This document shows positions 26,088-35,091 of a DNA stretch of 64,000 nt, one piece after another. This DNA is from Pseudoalteromonas lipolytica. Its GTDB lineage: Bacteria > Pseudomonadota > Gammaproteobacteria > Enterobacterales > Alteromonadaceae. The notes under the pieces are model-generated. The model was not told the DNA's origin. It saw only the letters and a program-made list of their open reading frames with translations, and made no database searches. The translations under genes and the position numbers were made by a program. Location: the NCBI RefSeq assembly GCF_900116435.1, contig NZ_FPAZ01000018.1:1-64000 (forward strand), in the 5' to 3' direction. Numbering within the stretch: the first letter of the stretch is position 1; each line of letters opens with the position of its first letter.

Positions 26088-27152
26088 GTGACACTATTAC
26101 TTGTATACATGCTGGTGGCAATTACCGTTTCTTTTTTATGCTCAGTAATGGAGGCTGTGTTGCTAAGCATTACGCCAAGCTATGTTGCTTTAATACGAAA
26201 ACAGCAACCTCTTTTAGCTGAGCGTGTTGCTAAGTTGAAAGACAATATAGATCAACCATTGGCGGCTATTTTAACTTTAAATACGATTGCTCATACTGCA
26301 GGTGCTGCGGGTGTTGGTGCGCAAGCCGCGGTGGTTTTTTCGGATGCGGCTGTCGGCATTGCTTCAGCAATAATGACACTACTGGTACTCGTGTTATCCG
26401 AAATTATTCCAAAAACATTAGGTGCTAATTACTGGCGTGCTTTAACCCCCATCGTAAGCGTAAGCCTGGTGGGTTTAGTCTTTATCTTAAAACCCTTTGT
26501 TTGGTTTGCGGATATCTTAACGCGCTTTTTAGGGCGCAATTACGATGAAGCATATTATATACGTCAAGAAATTGAAGCAATGGCAGATATAGGCACTGAA
26601 TCTGGGGCACTTAGACAAGATGAGTCTGAGATTATTCGCAGTTTATTGCATTTTCGCCATGCCAAACTTGATACATTAATGACGCCGCGCACTGTGCTTT
26701 TTAAAGTACACAAAGATATTACAGTGAATCAGTATTTATCGGAATATGGTTCATCGTCATTTTCTAGGGTGTTGGTATACGATAAAAATGGCGATGACAT
26801 TATTGGTTTTGTACATAAAAACGATATTATGCTTGCTTACCATCGCTTGGGTGAAGACTACAAAATTAGCAAGCTGGTCAAGCCTATTTATACGGTGCCA
26901 GAAACCTTGCATGTGCCTACTTTGCTTGAAACCTTATTATCGCAACGTGTTCATATTTGCTTAGTGGTTGATGAATATGGTGATATTCAAGGCATTGTGA
27001 CATTGGAAGATTTAATTGAGGCCTTAATGGGGCTTGAAATCGTTGACGAACATGACCAATCTGCCAATATGCAAAAAGAGGCAAAGCAGCGCTGGCGGCA
27101 GCGTTTAGAGAGCAGTAATACGATTGTTAGCGACGATAAACGTGAGCCTTAG
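26088..27152 (+). CDS. CNNM/CorC-type membrane protein with CBS domains
   Basis: 354 residues starting with GTG. The N-terminal half is a DUF21/CNNM membrane domain with about four helices (LNTIAHTAGAAGVGAQA, VLVLSEIIPKTLGANYW). The C-terminal half holds a CBS pair (LMTPRTVLFKV, LVVDEYGDIQGIVTLEDLIE). There is no clear CorC_HlyC tail. The family exports or regulates Mg2+ and related cations. Its stop overlaps that of the convergent EAL regulator through the tetranucleotide TTAG. Confidence 0.87.
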   Translation: MTLLLVYMLVAITVSFLCSVMEAVLLSITPSYVALIRKQQPLLAERVAKLKDNIDQPLAAILTLNTIAHTAGAAGVGAQAAVVFSDAAVGIASAIMTLLVLVLSEIIPKTLGANYWRALTPIVSVSLVGLVFILKPFVWFADILTRFLGRNYDEAYYIRQEIEAMADIGTESGALRQDESEIIRSLLHFRHAKLDTLMTPRTVLFKVHKDITVNQYLSEYGSSSFSRVLVYDKNGDDIIGFVHKNDIMLAYHRLGEDYKISKLVKPIYTVPETLHVPTLLETLLSQRVHICLVVDEYGDIQGIVTLEDLIEALMGLEIVDEHDQSANMQKEAKQRWRQRLESSNTIVSDDKREP

Positions 27153-28369
27153 CGGCGATACCCCGCTGCGGTTTTAACCATTTGCCGCCATGAAAATGAC
27201 CAATTTAAAAAGTCTTCTTTGGCTTTCGGGCGGCAAAGTAAAAAACCCTGCATTAAGATAAATTCTTTATAGCGGTCTAGGTAGTCAAGCTCTTCTACGC
27301 GCTCTATCCCCTCAGCCACAATGGCTAAGTCTTCTTGAATCGCAATATTTACTAAGCTACTGACGATAACTTGTGAAAACTGATCAGTTTCAATATTACT
27401 GATTAGTGTCCTGTCTATTTTTATCTCTGTAAAAGGCAGGGTTTTGAGTTGTTGCACGTTGGTGAAGCCGGTCCCAAAGTCATCGAGCGAAATACCAAAA
27501 CCACGCATTCTAAGGCGGTTTAGGGTTTCGAGTTGTGCGGCACTACGAAGTGCATACTGCTCTGTAATTTCTAAAATCACTTCGCTTGGCGATAAATTGT
27601 TTAAGTGCAAAATGAGGGCTAGTTTATCTGGGCAGCTTAAGTCTTCAAGCTGTGAAGGCGATAAATTAAAAGCCAGTTTTAAATTTGGTTCAAAGTGCTC
27701 TTTAATTTCAGAAAAGTCGCTCGTCGCCTTTTCAAATAATTGAAAAGTAATAAGGTTAATAAGATCTAAATCTTCGGCAATACAGATAAAGCGTTCGGGT
27801 AAAACGATATCATCTTCTTTACTGGTGTTAATTCGTGCCAGCACTTCAATACTTTCAACCCGATTGTCATGGCGATTAATTTTTGGTTGATAAAATGGCA
27901 CGACTTCATTGTGGCTAATAGCATGCAGTAAAAGTGACTCCGAAATCGGGGATTTTGTTCGTTCGACATGAATCGAAAAATGCTCAAGTTTTTGGAGTAG
28001 TAAGTAAACTTGATTCAGTTGCACGGGTTTTGAAATATTGCCAATAAGATGCGCGTTGTGTTTACGTGCAAGGTCAGCCGCTAAATCGATGACTTTAGGG
28101 TCCATTTCAGAAATGATTGCGATCGCACCATGGTATTTCATTGCGCCTAAATGACGCATAAGCTCCATACCATCCATATCAGGCATATTTAAATCAGTGA
28201 AGACGGCATCAAAATAATGCGGGGCTTTTTTTATTTTCTCTAAGGCTTCGCAAGCACTTAAGCAGGTTGTGACATGAGGAACTTCAAGCTCATTTAAAAT
28301 GGCCTGCATAACGATAAGAATCGCTTTAGAATCATCGACTACGAGTATATGCCGTGCTGACTTCACCAT
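27149..28369 (-). CDS. Receiver-EAL response regulator, likely c-di-GMP phosphodiesterase
   Basis: About 406 residues from the ATG at 28369, which has ggag five bases upstream; a GTG at 28375 is less likely. The receiver has D59 in FTDLNMPDMDG. The EAL domain keeps the catalytic set: the signature reads EVL (IEVLARI), with FNLSPSQL, EITEQYAL, DDFGTGF, IKIDRTLI and VAEGIER. It should therefore hydrolyse c-di-GMP when its receiver is phosphorylated. No GGDEF domain is present. It is divergent from the site-2 protease gene and shares stop-codon bases with the convergent CorC-like gene. Confidence 0.9.
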   Translation of the reverse strand: MVKSARHILVVDDSKAILIVMQAILNELEVPHVTTCLSACEALEKIKKAPHYFDAVFTDLNMPDMDGMELMRHLGAMKYHGAIAIISEMDPKVIDLAADLARKHNAHLIGNISKPVQLNQVYLLLQKLEHFSIHVERTKSPISESLLLHAISHNEVVPFYQPKINRHDNRVESIEVLARINTSKEDDIVLPERFICIAEDLDLINLITFQLFEKATSDFSEIKEHFEPNLKLAFNLSPSQLEDLSCPDKLALILHLNNLSPSEVILEITEQYALRSAAQLETLNRLRMRGFGISLDDFGTGFTNVQQLKTLPFTEIKIDRTLISNIETDQFSQVIVSSLVNIAIQEDLAIVAEGIERVEELDYLDRYKEFILMQGFLLCRPKAKEDFLNWSFSWRQMVKTAAGYRR

Positions 28370-28545
28370 ATTCACTCCATGAACAAGAAATGCTTTAGTT
28401 AAAAGTAGTAGAAAAATGCTATTTCGTCATGTTTTTTACTTGTGTATTGATGTAAATAATCACAACAAGGGCCGCAAGAGTTAATTCGTAATTTAGCGCC
28501 GCCTCAGTATAATAGCCACACTCCTTATTAGCCGTTAAATAGATT

Positions 28546-29562
28546 ATGATCAGACTTCAGCTGAGCTTAGCAAATGAAACCTTTACATTGCATTTAAAGG
28601 GCGCGCAGTTAGTGCAATTATTTCATCAACAACAAGCGATTGCGTTCGAGAACCCAGAACAACAAATGTATGAGTTTGATTTTCAAGGGCAGCGTATCGG
28701 GTTAGATACCAGCACCGTGCTCGATAAAAGCTTGGGTGTTTATGTAAATCAACAGTGGGTGAGTCAACTTGCATTACCCGCTATGCAAGAGGCTGAGCCA
28801 AAACGTGGCATCATCGGTTTGCTCGCGTTAGGATTTAAACTCTTTAAAAGTGCAAAGGTCGTCAAAGCGGCACTCGCTGGTGCGTCAGTTGCCGGCTATG
28901 CATGGCTATTCTCAATCGAGTTTGCGCTAATGCTGATTGCTTGTTTAGTGGTGCATGAATATGGTCATGTTAGAGCCATGAAATACTTTGGTATTAAAAC
29001 CAAGGGTATTTATCTTATCCCTTTTGTTGGAGGACTGGCTGTATCCGACGATAAAATAACAACGCGCTGGCAAGATGTGGTGATCTCACTCATGGGGCCT
29101 GCATTTGGTTTAATTACCTCAGTGCTCGGCGTGGTGCTTTATTACGCCACTGAAATGGAAATATTTGCCGGTGTTGCTGTACTGAGTGCTTTGCTTAATT
29201 TATTTAACCTATTACCAATTTTACCGCTAGATGGCGGCCATGTTTTAAAAAGTATTAGCTTTTCAATGCGATCTTGGATTGGTTTAAGCGTGTGTTTATT
29301 AGGGGTGTTATTTGGCTTATGGTTAAGTTACACCTTTGGCTTAATGCTGTTGGTGTTTTTCTTATTTGTTGGGGCGCTGGAAATTGTCTTCGAATGGCGC
29401 GGCCGTCATTACTCGCATTTAATCCCTCTGGACACCTATGGCCAAGGCTTTTCAGCGGTAATGTATGCACTTGTTGTTGCCGGACATGTGGCTGTTATGA
29501 TGCACTTTGCCGACTCTGAAAGCGCAATTTTAAGCCTACCAATGAAAATTTTATCGAGTTAA
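28546..29562 (+). CDS. Site-2 protease-like M50 membrane metalloprotease
   Basis: 338 residues. A soluble N-terminal region of about 110 residues precedes several membrane helices. The zinc-binding motif HEYGH is at residues 137-141 within the first helix, and the second ligand motif appears as LLPILPLDGGHVL in a later helix. These are the two hallmarks of intramembrane M50 proteases. No PDZ or CBS domain is visible. The substrate is unknown; family members often cleave anti-sigma factors or membrane signal proteins. Confidence 0.85.
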   Translation: MIRLQLSLANETFTLHLKGAQLVQLFHQQQAIAFENPEQQMYEFDFQGQRIGLDTSTVLDKSLGVYVNQQWVSQLALPAMQEAEPKRGIIGLLALGFKLFKSAKVVKAALAGASVAGYAWLFSIEFALMLIACLVVHEYGHVRAMKYFGIKTKGIYLIPFVGGLAVSDDKITTRWQDVVISLMGPAFGLITSVLGVVLYYATEMEIFAGVAVLSALLNLFNLLPILPLDGGHVLKSISFSMRSWIGLSVCLLGVLFGLWLSYTFGLMLLVFFLFVGALEIVFEWRGRHYSHLIPLDTYGQGFSAVMYALVVAGHVAVMMHFADSESAILSLPMKILSS

Positions 29563-29606
29563 GTTTACAAAAGCAGAGCGAATATTTTTGTGAATCTAAT
29601 GACTAA

Positions 29607-29642
29607 GCAGGAAGTGTTTTTACACTTCCTGCTTTGCTTTTT
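29607..29642. terminator. Bidirectional terminator between converging genes
   Basis: A perfect ten-base stem, gcaggaagtg (29607-29616) / cacttcctgc (29623-29632), has a six-base loop and is followed by tttgcttttt on the plus strand. It lies between the stops of the M50 protease gene and the minus-strand AtoE-like gene. Confidence 0.85.
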
Positions 29643-30954
29643 AAGGATAAAAACTCAACATTAATGAAATAAACACACCCGTGATGATAAGTTGCACCAA
29701 ACAAAAGCCCATGATGTCTTTGGCTTTTAGGCCTGCAATGGCAAGCACAGGGAGTGCCCAAAAGGGTTGTATCAGGTTAGTCCACGCATCACCCCACGCA
29801 ACGGCCATCGCTACACGAGGTATGTCGGCACCGAGTGCGTGTGCTGCCGGGATCACGATTGGTGCCTGAACGGCCCATTGACCTCCACCAGATGGCACAA
29901 AAATATTTACAAACCCCGCACTTAAAAAGCTCCAAAAGGGCAGTGATTCAGTGGTTGCAATGGCAATAAACCCTTCAGATATTTGCTGGGCAAGTCCTGT
30001 TTTGACCATGATGGCCATAATCCCTGCATAAAATGGAAATTGAATCACGATGCCTGCGCCACTCGGGATCGCCTGTTGTAAGCTTTGCAGTAAATTATGA
30101 GGTGTTTGATGCAGTAAAATAGCGCTGAACAGGAAAATAGCGATGACACTATTTAAGTTTAAGCCACCGCCACTGAGCACAAAGTAATAAAATAGATAGC
30201 CAAGACCAACAAGGCCAATACCGATACCTAATATACGACTATGCTCAATCACTTCGGCTGGGCGAGTGGGTTTTACTGATGCCGTGGGCTCATCGTTAAG
30301 TTTTGCTGGGTCAACATACACACTGTCTTTCTCGTTTGGCAACATGTAGCGATTAACCAATGGCATAATAATAAATAAACCCAGCACAATCGCAATATTA
30401 AAGCCTGCGAAGACGGTGTTTTCAGTGCCAATTACCCCAATACTTTGTTCCGAAAAGTGCCCATCGGTGGCGATAGTTAGCGGTACTGAACCCGCTAAAC
30501 CACCATGCCAGACAATAAAGCCTGAATAAGCGCTGGCAACCAGTAGTCGGTAATCTACCCGGGTTTGTTTGGCAATCGCTTTGGCAAATAAAGCCCCTAT
30601 AACCAAGCCAAATCCCCAGTTTATCCAACTTGCCAATAAAGAAACTAACGTTACTAGTATGATTGCTTTAGCGGGGGTATTCGCGAGCGTCGCAAGCGTG
30701 GTTAACAGGTGTCGCATAACAGGGGTACTTGCCAGCATATAACCTGTTAGCAAGACCAGCAGCATTTGCATGGCAAATTGCAATAAGTTCCAAAAACCAC
30801 CTCCCCACGCAGCTAATACTTGCACCGGGGACGAGGGGGTAAAAATACTGGCCACAATAAAGCTCAGCAAGGTTAATAAAATGACGAAAATAAATGGATC
30901 TGGTAGATAACGTTCAACCAGCTTGGTAAATGGTTTAGCAACGCGATTTAGCAT
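29641..30954 (-). CDS. AtoE-type short-chain fatty acid transporter
   Basis: 437 residues with about ten or more membrane helices. The sequence follows the short-chain fatty acid transporter family: it opens with ERYLPDPFIFVILLTLLSF, has SWINWGFGLVIGALFAK, HGGLAGSVPLTIAT, and late FVNIFVPSGGGQWAVQAP and AVAWGDAWTNLIQPFWALP. It would import acetoacetate, butyrate or similar acids. No beta-oxidation or CoA-transferase genes adjoin it. The start lacks an obvious ribosome site. Confidence 0.88.
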   Translation of the reverse strand: MLNRVAKPFTKLVERYLPDPFIFVILLTLLSFIVASIFTPSSPVQVLAAWGGGFWNLLQFAMQMLLVLLTGYMLASTPVMRHLLTTLATLANTPAKAIILVTLVSLLASWINWGFGLVIGALFAKAIAKQTRVDYRLLVASAYSGFIVWHGGLAGSVPLTIATDGHFSEQSIGVIGTENTVFAGFNIAIVLGLFIIMPLVNRYMLPNEKDSVYVDPAKLNDEPTASVKPTRPAEVIEHSRILGIGIGLVGLGYLFYYFVLSGGGLNLNSVIAIFLFSAILLHQTPHNLLQSLQQAIPSGAGIVIQFPFYAGIMAIMVKTGLAQQISEGFIAIATTESLPFWSFLSAGFVNIFVPSGGGQWAVQAPIVIPAAHALGADIPRVAMAVAWGDAWTNLIQPFWALPVLAIAGLKAKDIMGFCLVQLIITGVFISLMLSFYP

Positions 30955-31061
30955 AGTTTTTATTGTTGTCGTTGAATCAATAGTGCCAATTAATCATGAA
31001 TGAAGCTAATTGGCAAATTGATACCGAGGAGACTGTATTCGGTGTATTAGAAAAAGCAGTG

Positions 31062-32012
31062 TTACGGTTGCTGTTCGAGTACCGCTTTTAGTCGTGCCTG
31101 CACTTCTTCAACCAGTAAAATGGGCTGAAACTTTGATAAAAAGGCATTACAACCGACTTTTTCGACCATCGCCTGATTAAAGCTACCACTGAGTGAAGTG
31201 TTCAATACAATGTGTAAGTCTTTAAGACGATTATCGTTACGAATTTCGTGTGTAAGGCGGTAACCGTCCATCGCGGGCATTTCTGCATCGGTGATCACCA
31301 TCAGCAGTTCTTTTTCAACATCTTTGCCTTCATCTGCCCACCTCTTCAGCATGTTAAGTGCTTCAAGTCCGTTACGTGCAGGGATAATTTCAATACCGAG
31401 TTGAGAGAGCGTGTCACTCACTTGTTTGCGGGCTGTGGGAGAGTCATCAGCATGCAGTATTTTACGACCAGCAAACTCATTAACGATGCTTTGATCTAAA
31501 ATGTCGTCAGAAATATTGACTTCGTATTCGATGATTTCAGCGAGTACTTTTTCAACATCAATGATCTCCACTAAGTGTTCTTGGCCATCGCGTTTGATTT
31601 TAGTGAGTGCGGTTAAGTAGTGATTTTTACCAATCGCCGTTGGCGGTGGCATGATGTCAGACCATGTCATGTTGATGATTTGGTCGACCTTTCCAATCAA
31701 AAAGCCTTGCACCGTTCGGTTATATTCAGTAATTACAAGGTTGGTATCTTCGATATGCTGTGCATCAGGCATACAAATTGCCTTGCGTAAATCAATCACG
31801 GGGATGGATTCGCCACGAATATCGACCACGCCAGCAACCTTAGGGTGGGCGTGGGGGACTTTGCTTATATGTGGTATTTTTACCACTTCTTTGACTTTAA
31901 AAACATTGAGGGCAAATAGATGGCGGCTATGCAGGTAAAAAAGCAATAGCTCTAAACGGTTTTCACCGACCAGTTGCGTGCGTTTGTCGACTGAGGCTAA
32001 AACACCAGACAT
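31062..32012 (-). CDS. cheV: Chemotaxis protein CheV
   Basis: 316 residues with agggtga before the ATG. An N-terminal CheW domain (about 1-165, with VVDIRGESIPVIDLRKAI) is joined to a receiver domain whose phospho-acceptor is D242 in VITDAEMPAMDGYRL. CheV couples chemoreceptors to CheA and is thought to tune adaptation or act as a phosphate sink. It is divergent from the potassium-channel gene. It is a second CheW-containing protein in the window, distinct from the CheW-CZB at 748. Confidence 0.93.
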   Translation of the reverse strand: MSGVLASVDKRTQLVGENRLELLLFYLHSRHLFALNVFKVKEVVKIPHISKVPHAHPKVAGVVDIRGESIPVIDLRKAICMPDAQHIEDTNLVITEYNRTVQGFLIGKVDQIINMTWSDIMPPPTAIGKNHYLTALTKIKRDGQEHLVEIIDVEKVLAEIIEYEVNISDDILDQSIVNEFAGRKILHADDSPTARKQVSDTLSQLGIEIIPARNGLEALNMLKRWADEGKDVEKELLMVITDAEMPAMDGYRLTHEIRNDNRLKDLHIVLNTSLSGSFNQAMVEKVGCNAFLSKFQPILLVEEVQARLKAVLEQQP

Positions 32013-32158
32013 ATATCACCCTAAATACTAAATACAGAGAAAGTATAGTCTACTATTAATTTTCATTGTTACGCATTAGTAATTTTCCATCAGTTGCCAA
32101 AGGCTAAGCATTAAAGTACCGTATCGGATAAATTCCTCTACGACTATTTGCAAGGATT

Positions 32159-33226
32159 ATGCATCATCTATTTAATCGTTTAGTGGTGATTATTCGCAGC
32201 CATATTGACCAAGTGAGTTGGCAAGCTGTGGTAATAACAACCCTATTGCACATGCTACTTATTTGGTGGTTACTTGTGCTTGTTGGCGAGCAGGCCTTAA
32301 CACCACTTAGCACCTATTTTTATTATTATGTTGTGACAACGTCAACGGTAGGCTATGGCGACTTTAGCGCCAGTACAGAATTGGGACGTTGGATTGTTGC
32401 AATATTACAAATACCATTTGGTTTAGCATTATTTGGCGTTCTGTTAGGAAAAACAGGGCAAACAGTAACTTACTTAATTAGGCGCGCTATGACGGGTGAT
32501 AAAAGCTTCGCACATATTAACAATCACATCATTATTTTTGGCTGGCATGACACGCGGACTAAAAAGATGATTGACTATATTTTAGCAGATCAAAAACGTT
32601 TAGATCGTCGTATTCTGCTCGCTGTGACAGAGCAAATGGAGCATCCATTTTTAGCCAACCCGCACGTCGATTTTGCCCGTTTAAGCAGCTTTACCGACAT
32701 TGACGAGCTAAAACGAGTGGCGATTGAACGCGCAGATAAAATTATTATAGATGGTCAAGATGACGACCAAACGTTTACTACAGCGTTACGTATCAGCAAA
32801 TTAGTGAATGAACACTGCCATATCAGCGCGCATTTTGATGATGAAACAAAAATCGAAATGTTGCTAGAGCATTGCCATAATGTCGAGTGCAGCAGTGCAA
32901 AATCGGCTGAAATACTTGTACGCTCTATGCAAGACCCTGGCTCAAGCCGTGTTCAGGAAGAGCTATTATCAACCTTACATGGTGATACACAGTTCAGTTT
33001 GCCAATTCCTAAGGGAGTGCAAGCAATGACATTTGGTAATTTATTTCATCATTTTAAGCAAAGTCATGACGCTATTTTATTGGGCGTTGCCCATAATCTT
33101 AGTGCGCAAGATATGGATTTAAATCCGCCGCTTGACTATGTCGTTAGTGAAGGCGATATTTTACATTATATTGCTGTTGAGCGTGTGTTAAGCAACGAAG
33201 TTGATTGGCCGGCCTTGGTGAAATAA
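32159..33226 (+). CDS. Two-helix potassium channel with RCK (TrkA-N) domain
   Basis: 355 residues. The N-terminal region has one helix near residues 23-43, a pore loop with the K+ selectivity filter TVGYGD (63-68) and a second helix to about residue 95. A cytoplasmic RCK/TrkA-N domain follows (HIIIFGWHD start, then IIDGQDDDQTF). The layout is like MthK-type ligand-gated channels. Its stop overlaps the start of the next gene by one base (taATG), so the two are translationally coupled. The gating ligand is unknown. Confidence 0.88.
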   Translation: MHHLFNRLVVIIRSHIDQVSWQAVVITTLLHMLLIWWLLVLVGEQALTPLSTYFYYYVVTTSTVGYGDFSASTELGRWIVAILQIPFGLALFGVLLGKTGQTVTYLIRRAMTGDKSFAHINNHIIIFGWHDTRTKKMIDYILADQKRLDRRILLAVTEQMEHPFLANPHVDFARLSSFTDIDELKRVAIERADKIIIDGQDDDQTFTTALRISKLVNEHCHISAHFDDETKIEMLLEHCHNVECSSAKSAEILVRSMQDPGSSRVQEELLSTLHGDTQFSLPIPKGVQAMTFGNLFHHFKQSHDAILLGVAHNLSAQDMDLNPPLDYVVSEGDILHYIAVERVLSNEVDWPALVK

Positions 33227-33432
33227 TGAATGAAGTCGCGTTTTTAATTATTGTTCTCAGTGCCTACATTTTACCTGTGGTCATTGTACTCAATAGTAAG
33301 CGCACGCAAGGTCACGAAAAGAACGCCTGGTTGATCGGTATCATCTTTTTCTCGTGGCTTGGTTTGATTATGTATCTGACCATTGTGCCCAAGCATGGGC
33401 ACGTCAAAAAGCACCGTAAAGGTAAAAGCTAG
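33226..33432 (+). CDS. Small PLDc_N-like membrane protein
   Basis: 68 residues with two membrane helices (FLIIVLSAYILPVVIVL and WLIGIIFFSWLGLIMYL) and a basic tail. The spacing and the NAWL...W/F...YL...P pattern resemble the phospholipase D nuclease N-terminal membrane domain (PLDc_N) occurring alone. The ATG at 33226 overlaps the channel stop codon, so it is probably made with the K+ channel and may be an accessory protein. That role is inferred from context only. Confidence 0.65.
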   Translation: MNEVAFLIIVLSAYILPVVIVLNSKRTQGHEKNAWLIGIIFFSWLGLIMYLTIVPKHGHVKKHRKGKS

Positions 33433-33433
33433 A

Positions 33434-34465
33434 TTACTTGAGTTGCTTTAATTTATGTTCAATCAATGGATCATCTGGCGACAGTTGCTGAGCGACTTCG
33501 AGTAACTTTATCGCGTCTTTAGGGTGCGCCTCTTGGTGCTTAATGGCTATATCAATCAGAGGCTGTACATCAACAGCTTCCTTTTGCTCTTGGAGATGCT
33601 CAGCCTTTTCATCAATCAAAATATTATGTGCGGTACTGAGCAAGGCTAAACGGTGTGCAGAGCCTTTATTCGCTTTATTTAAGCGTCGGTAGTAATCTTC
33701 TTTAAAGCGCAAGGTTTTTGTTTGTTGGCGAAACTGGGCAATATCAACCTGTTGATGGCGAATAAAATCCACCGCCACATCCTTATAAAAACCAAACTTA
33801 TTTAAATAGGTTGCATGAACACTGTGACCCATGCCAAACACCCGTAAATGGGTTAATTGTGAATACCGTTTAGCATGAGCGCGGTCAATTCGATTGGTCG
33901 GGTCATAAATAATGTAACCTTTAGCCTGCCCTAAATCTACGTCGTGGTAATCACCTGCCCAATCAAATTTTTGTGCGATATCAGTACTTGAACGGTCATC
34001 CCATGGCGCTTTTTCTTTATTTTTTGTACTGACAGGGTGAAATAGCAGCACCTTATCGAGCTTCAACAAATTAGCAAATGCACCTACTGCAAAGCCTCCT
34101 CGGCTTAAACCATAGCCTAAGCGTTCTTTAAAGCCGCCAATAAGGGGGGCTAACTGCTCAATAAAAAATAATAAATTACGGTGTCTAAACCAGTTACTGA
34201 TACCTAAATGTTGAAAGGCAATGATATTAACATCTTGCTTTTTTGCAAGCTTGTAGGCCCATGGTGAGAAATCATCAGTAAGGTCATGTTCTTGATAATT
34301 TGTCCCCGCAGGAGAAAAGGTAAATAGCAGAGGTTTGCTGGCGTCGATGATATGATATTTCACATACACATCACCGAGTAAGTCACCGCCTGTGAACGGC
34401 ACTTGTTTTTGCTGTTCTGCATGGGGGAGCTGGGTCCATTCATCTAGCCAATACAATAATTTCAT
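33434..34465 (-). CDS. Alpha/beta-hydrolase-like protein of unknown function
   Basis: 343 residues, cytoplasmic, with a ggggga site before the ATG. A hydrolase-type nucleophile elbow is visible as GYGLSRGGF, with a later YDPTNRID and a histidine in GMGHSVHATY, giving a possible Ser-Asp-His triad. The last 50 residues look TPR-like (KDAIKLLEVAQQLSPDDPL). I do not recognise a characterised family. Its stop lies just after that of the convergent channel operon. It could act on surface glycans or lipids; this is a guess from the fold only. Confidence 0.6.
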   Translation of the reverse strand: MKLLYWLDEWTQLPHAEQQKQVPFTGGDLLGDVYVKYHIIDASKPLLFTFSPAGTNYQEHDLTDDFSPWAYKLAKKQDVNIIAFQHLGISNWFRHRNLLFFIEQLAPLIGGFKERLGYGLSRGGFAVGAFANLLKLDKVLLFHPVSTKNKEKAPWDDRSSTDIAQKFDWAGDYHDVDLGQAKGYIIYDPTNRIDRAHAKRYSQLTHLRVFGMGHSVHATYLNKFGFYKDVAVDFIRHQQVDIAQFRQQTKTLRFKEDYYRRLNKANKGSAHRLALLSTAHNILIDEKAEHLQEQKEAVDVQPLIDIAIKHQEAHPKDAIKLLEVAQQLSPDDPLIEHKLKQLK

Positions 34466-34504
34466 ACATCCCCCACGGTACCTCTAAAATAAAGGGGACA
34501 CATT

Positions 34505-34536
34505 ATAGCAAAAATAGCCATTTAATAAAAATGGCT
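34505..34536 (-). terminator. Terminator after the EVE-domain gene
   Basis: The eight-base stem agccattt (34516-34523) / aaatggct (34529-34536) has a five-base loop. On the minus strand it is followed by tatttttgct. It lies 15 bases after the stop of the gene ending at 34551. Confidence 0.7.
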
Positions 34537-34550
34537 GCGACTTTAATATG

Positions 34551-35012
34551 TTAGCTTTCACTCATGGCGATTATTTGTTGCCAATCATGCTCCGTGACGG
34601 GCATGACTGATAAACGCCCGCCTTTTTTTAGGGCTATGTCAGTGATGGCGTCATTTGCTTTTATCGCTTGTAAGCTCACTAGTTTGTTAAGGTGCGCTTT
34701 ATAAGTAACATCAACGACAAACCAACGTGGGTTTTCTGCTGTGGCCTTCGCATCATAGTAGTCACTGCTTAAATCAAATTGCGTTGGATCGGCATAGGCT
34801 TCACGTGTTATTTCGCCAATGCCCGCAACGCCTCCATGTTTACAGCTTGAGTGATAAATCATCACTAAATCCCCTGCTTTTATGCCATCACGCATAAAGT
34901 TACGGGCTTGATAATTACGTACACCATCCCACATTGAGGTTTGCTTTGGCGCGTTTTTTAAATCATTGATTGAAAACGCATCAGGTTCGGTTTTAAAAAG
35001 CCAATAAGCCAT
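34551..35012 (-). CDS. EVE-domain protein
   Basis: 153 residues, the usual length for a stand-alone EVE protein. Diagnostic segments are WLFKTEPDAFSINDL near the start, MWDGVRNYQARNFMRD, VMIYHSS and DPTQFD. EVE belongs to the PUA/YTH-like folds that bind modified bases in DNA or RNA. It is divergent from tesB with an 80-base gap. The ligand in this organism is unknown. Confidence 0.9.
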   Translation of the reverse strand: MAYWLFKTEPDAFSINDLKNAPKQTSMWDGVRNYQARNFMRDGIKAGDLVMIYHSSCKHGGVAGIGEITREAYADPTQFDLSSDYYDAKATAENPRWFVVDVTYKAHLNKLVSLQAIKANDAITDIALKKGGRLSVMPVTEHDWQQIIAMSES

Positions 35013-35091
35013 AATTAGGTGCCCTTACAAAGATTTACTTCCAATTAGTCTATAGTATCATTAAACGCTTGTCGGGATTGAGGATAAATAA

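Noticed and set aside
33205..33225. Upstream extension of the small PLDc_N-like gene
   Set aside because: The ATG at 33226 overlaps the channel stop, as in coupled genes; the extension has no ribosome site of its own.
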